Source of the DNA: CAYLXX01 sp964484325
Lineage (GTDB): Bacteria > Patescibacteriota > Microgenomatia > UBA1406 > GWC2-37-13
Direction: 5' to 3'
NCBI GenBank assembly: GCA_964484325.1
Contig: CAZAEE010000006.1
Coordinates: 7,225-71,224, forward strand
Length of the DNA stretch: 64,000 bases
This document shows, piece after piece, positions 1-9,231 of the stretch; positions within the stretch are counted from its first letter, which is position 1, and each line of letters opens with the position of its first letter. The translations under genes were made by a program, and so were the position numbers. Under the pieces are notes generated by a model, which was not told the DNA's origin, ran no database searches, and saw only the letters and a list, made by a program, of their open reading frames with translations.

Positions 1-25
1 CGCATACGATTACCAACATGCTCTA

Positions 26-54
26 TTGTATCATATGGGTAATTTCGCTATAAT
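26..54 (+). promoter_or_regulatory. promoter of first membrane-protein gene
   Basis: Seen: TTGTAT at 26-31, a 17-base spacer and TATAAT at 49-54, with ATG 7 bases further on at 62. The TTG inside the -35 box is in frame with the gene and could be misread as its start. Confidence 0.7.
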
Positions 55-61
55 CAGACTC

Positions 62-1717
62 ATGTCTGACTCCAGCTCGCCCGCGCACCCGATAACCTCA
101 CGCGTGCCGATCGAAGTACCCGAAACCATAAAGCTATCTGACTACACGAAAGCTCTCCTTGCGAGCTTGAGATCAGTGAAACAGAGACCGTTGCCTGATG
201 ACCTCTCCCGCATCACCGTCTCACAAACTGTCTCGTTTCTGGCTATTATGTATGAGCGCTTGCGCAACGTCGTTGAGTACCGAGAAGAGCACCTCGTTCG
301 CCGAGCAGCGATTGAGCGTATCATTAAACGACGTCTCACCTTAAACCCTCAAGGCACAGATGAGGCCGAAAATCTCATTCGCGAGCTCCTATGGGCTCGC
401 TATTTTCCAAACGGCAGCCTCGGCGGTGGGGACATTCATCAAATCCAAAAGGTGCTCGACAAGTATCTATTGGTGAAAAAGCATCTTCTGGCTGGTCATA
501 AACCTGAGTATCAACAGTATTTGTGGCAGTTTCTTCTTGATCTGTTAACATGTGAAATCGAGGAGACTCTCACCCCAGTCGAGTCCAACCGTGACGCCAG
601 CTTCACCTACTTTATTTACCAGACGCTTCGCCACAAAATCAAGATAGAAGGTCTCTCAGATGATCAAAAAGATACGTTTTTTCTCGTGGCGATTGAGAAG
701 GCGTTTCGCAAGAGTGACCGGCCCTACCAGCGATTTCACCTGTTTACGACATTTTATAAATCACTCTCTCAGGACACCGATGACGAAATCAAGGCTCGGG
801 CGGTTGATTTACCCACCATTTTTAAAAAAATCGATCAGCTAATAAACAGCTTTTACGTTGAAAAGTTGAGTAAATACACCCGTAAACAGCTCCCTCCATT
901 TCTCGTGCTTTTTAACATCTTGACTACAAAAAAAAATCACATGGAGGCTATTTTGGCTTCCGCGAGCACGCTGTGGGCTAATGTTGTGGAAACGTGTCGG
1001 GTAAAATATGCGCAGGTAGGTAGCCGGCTCCGTACTTTGGCTATCCGCAGTCTCATTTACATCTTTCTGACAAAGATGCTCTTTGTCCTTTTGATTGAGT
1101 ACCCTATTTCACAATATTTGTACGGGAGCGTCCATATGCCCTCCATTATTATAAACAGTATTTTTCCACCCTTTCTTATGCTCTTGATAGTGCTCTTATT
1201 TAGGCTGCCGGATGAGGAAAATACCAAGCGTATCTACCAGCGGATCGTGAACATCATTGATGCAGATAAATCATACGAGACGCAGATAGCCTATATGAGT
1301 AAACGCGAAAGAACCAGACGTCCCGTGCTCGTTTTCGGCTTTACGATTGTCTACTCTTTTACCTTTCTTGTTACCTTGTTTCTCATTTATCAAATTCTAA
1401 CATTCCTTCACTTCAACATCATCAGTCAAATTATTTTTATCTTCTTTGTCAGCGTGGTATCTTTCTTCTCCTATCGTGTACGAGACGTAGTCAACGAGTA
1501 CCGGTTGATCGAGAAGCAGAGTATTCTGGGCCCGGTAATCGACTTTTTCTTCATTCCCATGCTAGCAATTGGCAAATTTTTGAGCTCAGAAGTCGCCCGG
1601 TTCAACTTTTTCATCCTCATCTTTGACTTTATTATTGAAGCACCTTACAAGCTGATTATCCAGATCATTGAGGAGTGGATCTCTTTTGTTAAGCAGCGCA
1701 AAGACGAGATCATCTAA
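62..1717 (+). CDS. large multi-pass membrane protein, unknown function
   Basis: A 551-residue protein starting at the ATG just behind a TATAAT box. I do not recognise a family. The first ~320 residues are soluble and helical with many charged residues. From about residue 330 there are at least four long hydrophobic segments (two near 335-400 and two near 425-480), followed by an amphipathic C-terminal stretch rich in Phe and Ile. A charged, Arg-rich loop lies between the two membrane pairs. No catalytic motif is visible. It runs convergently into the MFS gene, with the two stop codons overlapping by 4 bases. A role at the inner face of the membrane is inference only. Confidence 0.75.
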   Translation: MSDSSSPAHPITSRVPIEVPETIKLSDYTKALLASLRSVKQRPLPDDLSRITVSQTVSFLAIMYERLRNVVEYREEHLVRRAAIERIIKRRLTLNPQGTDEAENLIRELLWARYFPNGSLGGGDIHQIQKVLDKYLLVKKHLLAGHKPEYQQYLWQFLLDLLTCEIEETLTPVESNRDASFTYFIYQTLRHKIKIEGLSDDQKDTFFLVAIEKAFRKSDRPYQRFHLFTTFYKSLSQDTDDEIKARAVDLPTIFKKIDQLINSFYVEKLSKYTRKQLPPFLVLFNILTTKKNHMEAILASASTLWANVVETCRVKYAQVGSRLRTLAIRSLIYIFLTKMLFVLLIEYPISQYLYGSVHMPSIIINSIFPPFLMLLIVLLFRLPDEENTKRIYQRIVNIIDADKSYETQIAYMSKRERTRRPVLVFGFTIVYSFTFLVTLFLIYQILTFLHFNIISQIIFIFFVSVVSFFSYRVRDVVNEYRLIEKQSILGPVIDFFFIPMLAIGKFLSSEVARFNFFILIFDFIIEAPYKLIIQIIEEWISFVKQRKDEII

Positions 1718-3018
1718 ACTACGATATTGGCCGCTTCTTCTGTCTCTTTGATGAGGGGCCGTGACGTCTGGTGTTGGGGCAAATGAGGCTCGTAAAAGAA
1801 GAGGAAAATGAAACCGCCTACGGTAACCACCATTGACGAGACAAAAATCGGCGTTTCAGGCGTCAATGATGAGGCGATGAATCCCGAAAGAATCGGCGGG
1901 ATCGACTGAGCCAGAGCCTGCACGCTTGAGGAAATACCCAGCACTTCCCCTTGAACTGAAGCATCGGCTGACCGGCTAACAAGGGCAGTCATGTTAGCTA
2001 TGGTCAATCCAATACACACCGCAAAAATTGGCACAATAAAGAGATTTTGCCACCAGTGAGTCGGCAAAAAGTAAAGTAATGTAGTTATACCCAAACCCAT
2101 GAGCGTAATGCGAATGATTTTATACTCAGGAAACATATGAGACAGTTTACGGGTGACCAAAGCTTGAGTAACAACAACCCAAATTCCAATATAGGAGAAA
2201 AAATCTCCGAGATTGCCCTGCGTATAGTGGAACTTGTTTATCAAATAGACGCTAAAAAAGGTGTTAAAAAAAGTAAAACCCGAGTTAAACAGGAAACTTG
2301 TTAGAAATATCACCCGTAACTTCTTCATTGTATAGGCATGACCAATATTCTGAACAGAGCGAATCCAGTCGATCTTCAGGTGGTCTCGAAATGTCTTCAG
2401 AGTCTCAGGAAAAAATAGAAGCACGCTCATCACGTTCAGGAAGCTAAGTAGTGCGGCAAACCAGAAGGGTGTTGAGGCACTAAACCATGAGACGACTGAT
2501 GGATCAGACAGCTTACCACCGACAAAAGGACCGATGATGAATCCTAAGCCAAACGCTGCACCTATCAAACCAAAGTTCTTTGCCCGGGTCTGGGGCGTGG
2601 TGACGTCGGCGACCGCCGCCTGAGCCACGGAAATGTTACCGCCGGTGATACCGTCAAAAGCACGAGCGACAAAAAGAAGCGGGATGTTTTTGGTGATGAT
2701 ACCGATTGCAAAAATAATGTAAGAAAGACAGGTACCGGCAAGCGAAAAAGCAAGCAGTCTCCGGCGGCCAAACTTGTCTGACAGTTGTCCTAATATTGGA
2801 GTTGCCAGAAACTGTCCAAGTGGGAAAGCTGCTGTCAAAAAACCTAGGAGAATGTAGCCTTGTTTTATGCTCACTCCACCAGGCAATAAATAGTCAGGGG
2901 AGTGAGGATCAGCTAACAATAGAGGGATAATCGGCAGTAAAATACCGTACCCCAACATATCGACAAAAACTGTAAAAAAAACAACCCACAAGGGGTATTT
3001 TTGCATCAAACTACGCAT
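1714..3018 (-). CDS. MFS transporter, DHA1 / TetA-like drug exporter
   Basis: A 434-residue integral membrane protein with about twelve hydrophobic segments. The loop after TM2 carries the major-facilitator motif A (GQLSDKFGRRR), and TM5 has the Gly-rich GAAFGLGFIIGPFVGG pattern typical of proton-driven antiporters of the DHA1 (tetracycline/multidrug) group. The likely role is efflux of a small molecule across the cytoplasmic membrane; the substrate cannot be read from sequence. The ATG at 3018 lies 8 bases after a minus-strand TATAAT (3027-3032), so the mRNA is probably leaderless. Length is normal for the family. The gene stands alone, convergent with the preceding membrane protein. Confidence 0.88.
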   Translation of the reverse strand: MRSLMQKYPLWVVFFTVFVDMLGYGILLPIIPLLLADPHSPDYLLPGGVSIKQGYILLGFLTAAFPLGQFLATPILGQLSDKFGRRRLLAFSLAGTCLSYIIFAIGIITKNIPLLFVARAFDGITGGNISVAQAAVADVTTPQTRAKNFGLIGAAFGLGFIIGPFVGGKLSDPSVVSWFSASTPFWFAALLSFLNVMSVLLFFPETLKTFRDHLKIDWIRSVQNIGHAYTMKKLRVIFLTSFLFNSGFTFFNTFFSVYLINKFHYTQGNLGDFFSYIGIWVVVTQALVTRKLSHMFPEYKIIRITLMGLGITTLLYFLPTHWWQNLFIVPIFAVCIGLTIANMTALVSRSADASVQGEVLGISSSVQALAQSIPPILSGFIASSLTPETPIFVSSMVVTVGGFIFLFFYEPHLPQHQTSRPLIKETEEAANIVV

Positions 3019-3322
3019 ACTCTAAAATTATAGCAGAAATATGTACCTGGTACTATTGAAAATGATAATCGTTTGTTCAACTTATTTGGTCAAAAAAACA
3101 AAAGCTGGTTATAAGGTACTTAGATACAATAAATGACTACGGAGAAAAATCTTATTGTACTATAGGGTAGCGACATGGAGCTATCTTTATTGACAAGTTT
3201 AGTAAGATGCCTTGACTACACTCACTGGTGTAGGATTTCGACATGTGAGAAAGTGACTTATGACAAGACGGGACTCGGAACTTTTTCAAAGTATGTAGCT
3301 AAAGAATATTTATAGCACTCTA

Positions 3323-3514
3323 TTGTCATTAGTGCTAATCAAGGAGTCGCAAAGTGTCGTGTCGTCTTCACTGGCACTGTTACTTCTTATCACAATTTCA
3401 GTTAGTTTTCTCAGCGCGTTACGTACTGGACTTCTGTCAGTATCGAAAGCAGCAGAGATACTTAAGAAAAAGTGCGGCACAAGGGTGATAAACATTTTAA
3501 AAGAATTATTATGA
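3323..3514 (+). pseudogene. possible truncated DUF21/CNNM-like N-terminus
   Basis: A 63-codon reading frame opening with TTG, 6 bases after TATAGC (3311-3316). The peptide has one hydrophobic helix followed by a Ser-Ala-x-x-Thr-x-Leu-Leu-Ser-Val-Ser stretch and a basic helix, which recalls the start of the DUF21 transmembrane domain of CNNM/CorC-type Mg2+ transporters (usually 300-400 residues). Nothing of the rest of that family follows. It may be a remnant or chance; the resemblance is by eye only. Confidence 0.22.
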
Positions 3515-4467
3515 CCTATAGTATATATAATAATGTTTGATCGGACATGTTTACAAGTTTGTTTCATTGGAAAGATTGTTATAGCAGTCAAATTAAGTAT
3601 GTCTTGTTAATTTAGCCCTTTAGCAGGCTCTATTCGTATTTGCTAGCTAAAGTATTTATCAACTTTAGACTGTCGCAACAGCTCAAATATAAATATATTT
3701 AAGAAAAGTCCACTATATTATTTGTATGTATTTAGTATGTATTTAAATACACGTTCGTTAACATTAAGATTGTTACATCAATCTAAATCTTTATTCTAGC
3801 ATTTCGGCATTTATCTGCTAAATTTTGTCATTTTCTTATAGTTTTATTCATTCTTAAGGCGTCAACCTGCTACTAATCTTACATTGTCCTCATAACAAAG
3901 AAATAAGATGCACTGAACATGGGTATTTTCCTTTCACGATTATCTGTTAAAATATAATACATTTTTTGGCAAAAATCACAACTATTCCTCAGCAGTTTAG
4001 ACAGCATGAATGCTCAAATACGTGATATTGCAACCTTCCATTTTACCAAAGACTTAGGAACATTAGATTTACCTTTTCACTCTTTCACTCAACGCATAGA
4101 TCATTGTTGAAAAAATCTTTAACGAGCAGGAGAATAATTTGTAATTAAACGATGTGCTAAAAACATAAATAATAATTACTATAGACATACAATTACTTCA
4201 GGTTTAAAGATTATCAATAAAAACAGTTTAAAAAGGAAATTTGCATTTTATATAGAAAAATAGATATTGTTCAAAATATAAGAACATATTGATTTTTGAC
4301 TGTTGCAACACAAAAAAGATATTGTTGAATTTGGATAAAATTTTATTAACTTTTATATATTCAATAATATTGAACAGTCATTTTATTTGTACTATTATAT
4401 TCTGTTCAATAAATTATTTATGTAGCTAATTTGAGAAATATATAGCTTGTAAAAAATGAGAGGCGGA

Positions 4468-4554
4468 TCAGCGAGGTATCTTTTCTGTCCAGGAAACAAG
4501 TGCGTCCAGGAGCTGTTTAATTTTGTCCAGCGTATGTAAATCTTTCAATTTCCC
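4468..4554 (-). pseudogene. coding-like fragment, possible gene remnant
   Basis: Read on the minus strand this stretch encodes a helical, Lys/Leu-rich peptide ending in SWTEKIPR and a TGA. It is less AT-rich than its surroundings, and the frame continues upstream to about 4620 without any ATG. It looks like the tail of a decayed gene. No family can be named. Confidence 0.2.
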
Positions 4555-4630
4555 GTAAATTATTATTTCACATATAAAAGTATTGTATAAGTTAAATGTT
4601 AAATTAATCTTGATTGCTTAGACGTAGTAC

Positions 4631-4659
4631 TTGACAAGTTTGCTTTTTTCTTCTATTCT
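4631..4659 (+). promoter_or_regulatory. promoter of GH44 gene
   Basis: TTGACA at 4631-4636, a 17-base spacer and TATTCT at 4654-4659; ATG follows after 9 bases. Both hexamers and the spacing are identical to the promoter of the following GH5 gene. Confidence 0.8.
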
Positions 4660-4668
4660 CATTTTTAT

Positions 4669-7227
4669 ATGAATTTTAATGGGATGATGAAGAATCTCAA
4701 TCTTCAAAAAAACACTTCACTCAAAATTGTTTTGATTGCTATTTTGGCTTTATTTTTTATCGGTGTAATCTATACGGCCGGGAGAGTCAGTCAAAATACC
4801 CAGAATAGAAGCCAAGCGGCTGTATTAAGTATTGCACCAACCCCGACTGTGGCCGCAGGCACAATTTTAATTGATCCAGCCTCAGACAACCACCCAATTA
4901 GTCCATATATATACGGATGGTCAGATGCCGATCCGGGCGGGACCTATACTACATACCGAGATATGGGTATTTCACTACTGAGATGGGGAGGGAACTCAAG
5001 GTCAAGATATAACTGGGAAATTAATGCTTCAAATACAGGCTCAGACAATGGCTATTGTAATACTTCAAAAAATTCTGCTTTCACCTTTGTTTCGAGCAAT
5101 CAGTCATATAGCATGCAGACTCTATTAACTATCCCATTGATAGGCTGGGTTTCTCGAAATACGAGTACCTGTTCTTCTGGATACCCGGGCACTGGTGGTA
5201 CTGCTCTCATCCAATATCCAACTCCAGGTTGGGAAACAGGTTCAATTTCAGGTTATAACCCGACAACAAATAGAAATAATACCAGTTACCCGTCGTACCC
5301 AAGAAAGGGTACTTCATTTAGCTTAACGCCAACGCCAGGGGATGGTGCAGTTTATGAAGATGAATGGGTTAATGCACTCAAAGCCAGGTTTGGACAAGGG
5401 TCAGGCAACGGAGTGCGATTTTATGACCTTGATAACGAATCGGATCTCTGGGCCGATGAAACGCATGTTGATATCCATCCTGCACGCCTTGGTTATGATG
5501 AGGAATTATATTACATTACACAGTATGCCGATGCCATCAAGGCTGTTGATCCAACAGCTGAACTTCTTGCCCCAGTCAGCTGGGAATATTCTGGAGTTTG
5601 GTATTCGGAACGAGACTGGCAACCAGGTGGACCTAATAGTAATCCAATAGATTACAACTCTCATGGAAACCTATACAGGCTACAATGGCTTCTAAGAAAT
5701 ATCAGACAACATGATCTGCAGGTTGGTCATAGGTCAATTGATGCAGTAGACATCCATTTTTATCCTCAAAATGGCCTTGTTCCGGGCAGCAGCTCGCCTG
5801 ATGCCACTGAACAAGCTACTAGGTTAGCCACACCAAGAGGACTGTGGGATCCAACCTATCATTATCCGGGATTCTTAGGCAGCAGCTTGCCTGATGGAGG
5901 AATAATTCGTTTCTTCCCGAGAATAAAGGAAATTATTAATGCAGAATACCCAGGAACAAAGATTGCCATCACTGAATGGAATTGGGGATCAGAGTCACAC
6001 ATTAGTGGTGGTTTAGCAGCTGCCGATGTTTTAGGTATCTTTGGTCGTGAAGATCTTTATGTTGGTACCTGGTGGCCATTTAATAATCCAGGCGGCACGC
6101 CGATTGCGCTTGCCTGGAAACTATTTAGAAATTATGATGGAAATTTATCAAAGTTCGGTGACACCTCAATAAAAGCGCAGACTGCAGTTGCTGATGTTGA
6201 TAAAATCTCAGCCTATGCCAGTAAAGATAGTTCAACAGGTCAAATGAAGGTCGTGCTGATCAATAAACAACCTTCAACTACTGCCAACTTTACTCTTAAC
6301 TTTAATAATTACTCTTATTCAGGACCACTTTCAGGTTATCGTTTCGGATCGGGAAGTTCGTCTATACAATCTGTATCTGGGCTATCTATATCAGGTTCGT
6401 CAATGTCAGTGTCGTTACCTGCTTATACTGCAACACTTATCGTCTTCCCGACTCAGTCAGGCACACCGATTCCCACAGCCACACCAACGCTACCAGCACC
6501 TCCTTCCCCAACACCAACTATTATTCCAATTCCTACGTTTACTGCTGTTTGCTCACAGGCTGCCTCAATTACAGCTCCGACAAATCAGATAACCTCAAGC
6601 GATGTTGCTTCAGTTAGTAACATGTTAGGTTTGTCTTGTTCAGGCTGTAGTCAAGACTTAAACCACGATGGTCGAATCACTATACAAGACGTTAATTTAG
6701 TCAGAAATTGCCTAAATATCTATAATCCTTTGCCATCCAATACACCAGGTCCCACTCGCACACCGACTCCAGCACCAACTGGCACACAGATAACCATTAA
6801 CTTTGATTCAGGAGTCTATCCAACTCGAACACCTGAATCGCCTCTTACCGGCCAATATCCAGCTAATATTATCGACTGGGGTTCCAGCAATACTGCTTGG
6901 TACTATTCCGGACCTTGGGCTCCGTATGACTCAACCAATAGTTTGACATTTGTGGGAGATACTTCTCCAAAATCAGCGACTTTTACCTTCATTGGCGGAC
7001 AGAGAAAGCTTGTCAGCTTCAAAGCAGTCACCAGCGGAACCAATGCTAATCCAAATATAACAATTACTGCAACTTGTGGAAGTCAGAGTTTAAACTATGC
7101 AATAACTCCCGCTAATTTTGGTCAGCTAATAACAGTTCCTACAGGATGGGCCAATACCTGTTCTTCAGTCACTCTTTCTTCTTCAAATGGGGGAGCCACC
7201 AACTTCGATGATTTAATCGTTCAGTAA
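4669..7227 (+). CDS. secreted GH44 endoglucanase/xyloglucanase-like enzyme with dockerin
   Basis: An 852-residue protein. Residues ~18-38 form one membrane segment, followed by RSQAAVLS (47-54) and a Pro/Thr linker. Residues ~65-595 match glycoside hydrolase family 44, which cleaves beta-1,4-glucans and xyloglucan internally: ISPYIYGWS near 77, LRWGGNSRSRYNWE near 104-117, YDLDNES with presumed acid/base Glu257, and ITEWNW with presumed nucleophile Glu436. A second Pro/Thr linker leads to a dockerin-like module (~624-686) with one good calcium loop, DLNHDGRITIQD, and a first half that lacks the Asp/Asn ligands. The last ~145 residues form a beta-rich domain of unknown type, also present in the next gene. 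It probably acts outside the cell, held by its N-terminus or by cohesin binding. Confidence 0.85.
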   Translation: MNFNGMMKNLNLQKNTSLKIVLIAILALFFIGVIYTAGRVSQNTQNRSQAAVLSIAPTPTVAAGTILIDPASDNHPISPYIYGWSDADPGGTYTTYRDMGISLLRWGGNSRSRYNWEINASNTGSDNGYCNTSKNSAFTFVSSNQSYSMQTLLTIPLIGWVSRNTSTCSSGYPGTGGTALIQYPTPGWETGSISGYNPTTNRNNTSYPSYPRKGTSFSLTPTPGDGAVYEDEWVNALKARFGQGSGNGVRFYDLDNESDLWADETHVDIHPARLGYDEELYYITQYADAIKAVDPTAELLAPVSWEYSGVWYSERDWQPGGPNSNPIDYNSHGNLYRLQWLLRNIRQHDLQVGHRSIDAVDIHFYPQNGLVPGSSSPDATEQATRLATPRGLWDPTYHYPGFLGSSLPDGGIIRFFPRIKEIINAEYPGTKIAITEWNWGSESHISGGLAAADVLGIFGREDLYVGTWWPFNNPGGTPIALAWKLFRNYDGNLSKFGDTSIKAQTAVADVDKISAYASKDSSTGQMKVVLINKQPSTTANFTLNFNNYSYSGPLSGYRFGSGSSSIQSVSGLSISGSSMSVSLPAYTATLIVFPTQSGTPIPTATPTLPAPPSPTPTIIPIPTFTAVCSQAASITAPTNQITSSDVASVSNMLGLSCSGCSQDLNHDGRITIQDVNLVRNCLNIYNPLPSNTPGPTRTPTPAPTGTQITINFDSGVYPTRTPESPLTGQYPANIIDWGSSNTAWYYSGPWAPYDSTNSLTFVGDTSPKSATFTFIGGQRKLVSFKAVTSGTNANPNITITATCGSQSLNYAITPANFGQLITVPTGWANTCSSVTLSSSNGGATNFDDLIVQ

Positions 7228-7235
7228 AATACCTA

Positions 7236-7264
7236 TTGACAAACTATTTTTTTTCATTTATTCT
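7236..7264 (+). promoter_or_regulatory. promoter of GH5 gene
   Basis: TTGACA at 7236-7241, a 17-base spacer, TATTCT at 7259-7264, and ATG 11 bases later. It lies entirely in the 48-base gap after the GH44 gene, so the two enzymes can be transcribed separately. Confidence 0.78.
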
Positions 7265-7275
7265 CTAGCATAGAG

Positions 7276-9195
7276 ATGGATTCTCAAACTAGTAAGTCCA
7301 CTATGGATAACGCAAACATACCAAAAAACAACACAGCCAAGCTCGCGGTGATTTTTTTAGTTGTCCTTTTTTTTGTTGGAATTATCGTGACGGCAAGTCG
7401 CGTCAATAATGAGACTCAGACTCGAAGTGAAGCTGCTGTTTTAAGCACAAGTCCTTCTCCTACTCCTGTACTTCCATGGTTAAAGACTATTCAAGGTGCT
7501 GGTAATGGCCAAAGCGGAAAAATCGTGAGAGTTGATAATGGTCAACCAGTTGAGTTAAGAGGAGTTAATGTTTTGCATAATGAGTGGGTATACCCTGATA
7601 TGACCTTTGAAAACGCGGCTTTTCCAATTTTATCATCTAATGCTTGGCATGCAAATCTTGTTACACACGGTTTTGCATCAGCACCTGTTGCACAAAATGA
7701 TGCTCAATATATGGGAATTTTGGATCAATATCAACAACTAGCTGAACAGAATCATATGTACATTATTTTCGCCTATTATTACCCAACTATAAACGGTGAC
7801 CAACCTCCACGACCTGACGTTGATACTAATTGGAGAACTGCAATGGAGAATCTGGTCACTCGTTACCGCAATCGATCAAACGTAATTTTCATGCTGCAAG
7901 CCGAACCACATTCTGATACATACAACGGTACGTATTATTCTGTAAATTGGAACACCTTACGACCGGTTTATGATGCAGAAATTGCTCGTATGAGAAATCT
8001 TGATAATCCTTGTAATGATTCTGGAGCACCTTGTCATCTTATCTTAGGCTCAGGTGATGGTTATGGAAGAGATGTCAGTGCTGCCATTTATGACGAGTAT
8101 GGTCATGGTGGGCCAGATCCTGTCCAAAATGCAGCTAACTTCGTCTACAGTAGTCATCCATATGATACAAGAGCTGGTTCTAATGACTGGGACTATGTTC
8201 TACCTGTAGCTGATGCTGGTTATACAGTACTTATAACCGAGTTTGGCACTGGCGGTCAAATGGCACAATCCGACACCTTAGCTCTCATGAGTGAAATGAA
8301 CAATGGTTCACGTCATATTGGATGGACAGCTTGGATTTATGATGGACCTGGTGGTTGTCCATGTTTGCTGTCATCTGGTTATCCAAGCTTTGGGGTTTCA
8401 AGCCCATATGGTACTTCCGTACGTGACACAATTGTTGCACAGGCGACTCAGTTTGGTGGCCCTCCTGGCACACCAGTTCCAACTATGACACTTGCTCCAT
8501 CACTAACCCCAACTAGACCACCAGCCGCATCTCCCACTCCTACAGTCATTCCAACGCCAACATTTACTGCAGTTTGTTCTCAGGCAGCCTCAATCACCGC
8601 TCCAACAAACCAGGTCACCTCAAGTGATGTGACATCGGTTAGCAATATGATCGGCTTAACTTGCTCAGGTTGTGCACAAGATCTCAATCATGACGGCAGA
8701 ATCGCAATACAAGACGTCAACTTAGTCAGAAACTGTCTCAATATATACAATCCAACGCCAACTCGTACTCCGACTCCAGCACCAACAGGTACCCAAATTA
8801 CGATAACATTTGAAGACTACCCACCAGCTCCAACACCACCGGCCTCAGGAGACTATGCTATAACTGGTCAATACCCTGTAGGAGTCGTGACATGGGGGAC
8901 AGGTTGGTTTACTTCTGATCCTTGGAGAAATCTTACCACTCGCAGCTTAATTGGTCGAAATCCAGGCGGAACCTTTACTACCAACAGAAGACTAACTAGT
9001 ATAAAAGCATACACTCCATACAGCAATGTCACAGTTAGTATCACCTGTAGTGGATTGCCATCGGTTAATCAGGCAATCCCAGCCGGTGCAGTAACTCCAG
9101 TCAATACTGGTTGGACATCTGCTTGCCCAGGTAATATTACGCTTACTTCTTCAAATGGTAATGCCACTAACTTCGATGACATGGTGCTTCAATAA
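7276..9195 (+). CDS. secreted GH5-like glycosidase with dockerin
   Basis: A 639-residue protein. It has an N-terminal membrane segment (~22-40), RSEAAVLS (50-57) and a short Pro linker. Residues ~68-395 resemble the GH5 (beta/alpha)8 barrel: VELRGVN near 92-98, a presumed acid/base Glu210 in QAEPH, and a presumed nucleophile Glu322 in LITEFGTGG. GH5 members hydrolyse beta-1,4-glucans, mannans or related polymers; the substrate is not decidable. Oddity: the Asn that normally precedes the acid/base Glu (NEP) is Ala here. After a Pro/Thr linker come a one-loop dockerin-like module (~430-492) and a beta-rich C-terminal domain, both strongly similar to those of the GH44 enzyme just upstream. Confidence 0.8.
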   Translation: MDSQTSKSTMDNANIPKNNTAKLAVIFLVVLFFVGIIVTASRVNNETQTRSEAAVLSTSPSPTPVLPWLKTIQGAGNGQSGKIVRVDNGQPVELRGVNVLHNEWVYPDMTFENAAFPILSSNAWHANLVTHGFASAPVAQNDAQYMGILDQYQQLAEQNHMYIIFAYYYPTINGDQPPRPDVDTNWRTAMENLVTRYRNRSNVIFMLQAEPHSDTYNGTYYSVNWNTLRPVYDAEIARMRNLDNPCNDSGAPCHLILGSGDGYGRDVSAAIYDEYGHGGPDPVQNAANFVYSSHPYDTRAGSNDWDYVLPVADAGYTVLITEFGTGGQMAQSDTLALMSEMNNGSRHIGWTAWIYDGPGGCPCLLSSGYPSFGVSSPYGTSVRDTIVAQATQFGGPPGTPVPTMTLAPSLTPTRPPAASPTPTVIPTPTFTAVCSQAASITAPTNQVTSSDVTSVSNMIGLTCSGCAQDLNHDGRIAIQDVNLVRNCLNIYNPTPTRTPTPAPTGTQITITFEDYPPAPTPPASGDYAITGQYPVGVVTWGTGWFTSDPWRNLTTRSLIGRNPGGTFTTNRRLTSIKAYTPYSNVTVSITCSGLPSVNQAIPAGAVTPVNTGWTSACPGNITLTSSNGNATNFDDMVLQ

Positions 9196-9197
9196 TA

Positions 9198-9226
9198 TTG
9201 AATACTCACTCAGCCCGAGATATAAT
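9198..9226 (+). promoter_or_regulatory. promoter of small HTH-like gene
   Basis: TTGAAT (9198-9203), a 17-base spacer and TATAAT (9221-9226), with the ATG at 9232 only 5 bases downstream. Confidence 0.75.
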
Positions 9227-9231
9227 ATAGT

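Larger units (their letters stand above)
3033..4630. other. AT-rich intergenic region with possible gene remnants
   Basis: About 1.6 kb with no convincing intact gene, richer in A+T than its flanks. Seen inside it: a sequence GACTGTYGCAACA present twice (3668-3680, 4298-4310); several TGTTCAA/TTGAACA elements (near 3073, 4268, 4372 and 4403); three GTCCAG copies between about 4486 and 4530; and two short coding-like fragments listed separately. It separates housekeeping-type genes from the dockerin island and may be an insertion scar or regulatory region; nothing proves either. Confidence 0.5.

Noticed and set aside
26..61. TTG at 26 as start of the first gene (and similar TTG starts at 43467 and 50807)
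   Set aside because: Each of these TTG codons is the first half of a -35 box with a 17-base spacer to a -10 box, and a good ATG lies 5-7 bases after that -10.
3033..4630. Replication origin in the AT-rich gap
   Set aside because: No cluster of DnaA boxes close to TTATCCACA is visible and neither dnaA nor dnaN is adjacent. AT-richness alone is not enough.
6460..6540. Tandem-repeat or microsatellite locus in the Pro/Thr-coding linkers
   Set aside because: The repetitive DNA simply encodes PTPTP-type linkers of secreted proteins, and the same occurs at 8470-8570, 10900-10980, 19790-19860 and 25690-25780.
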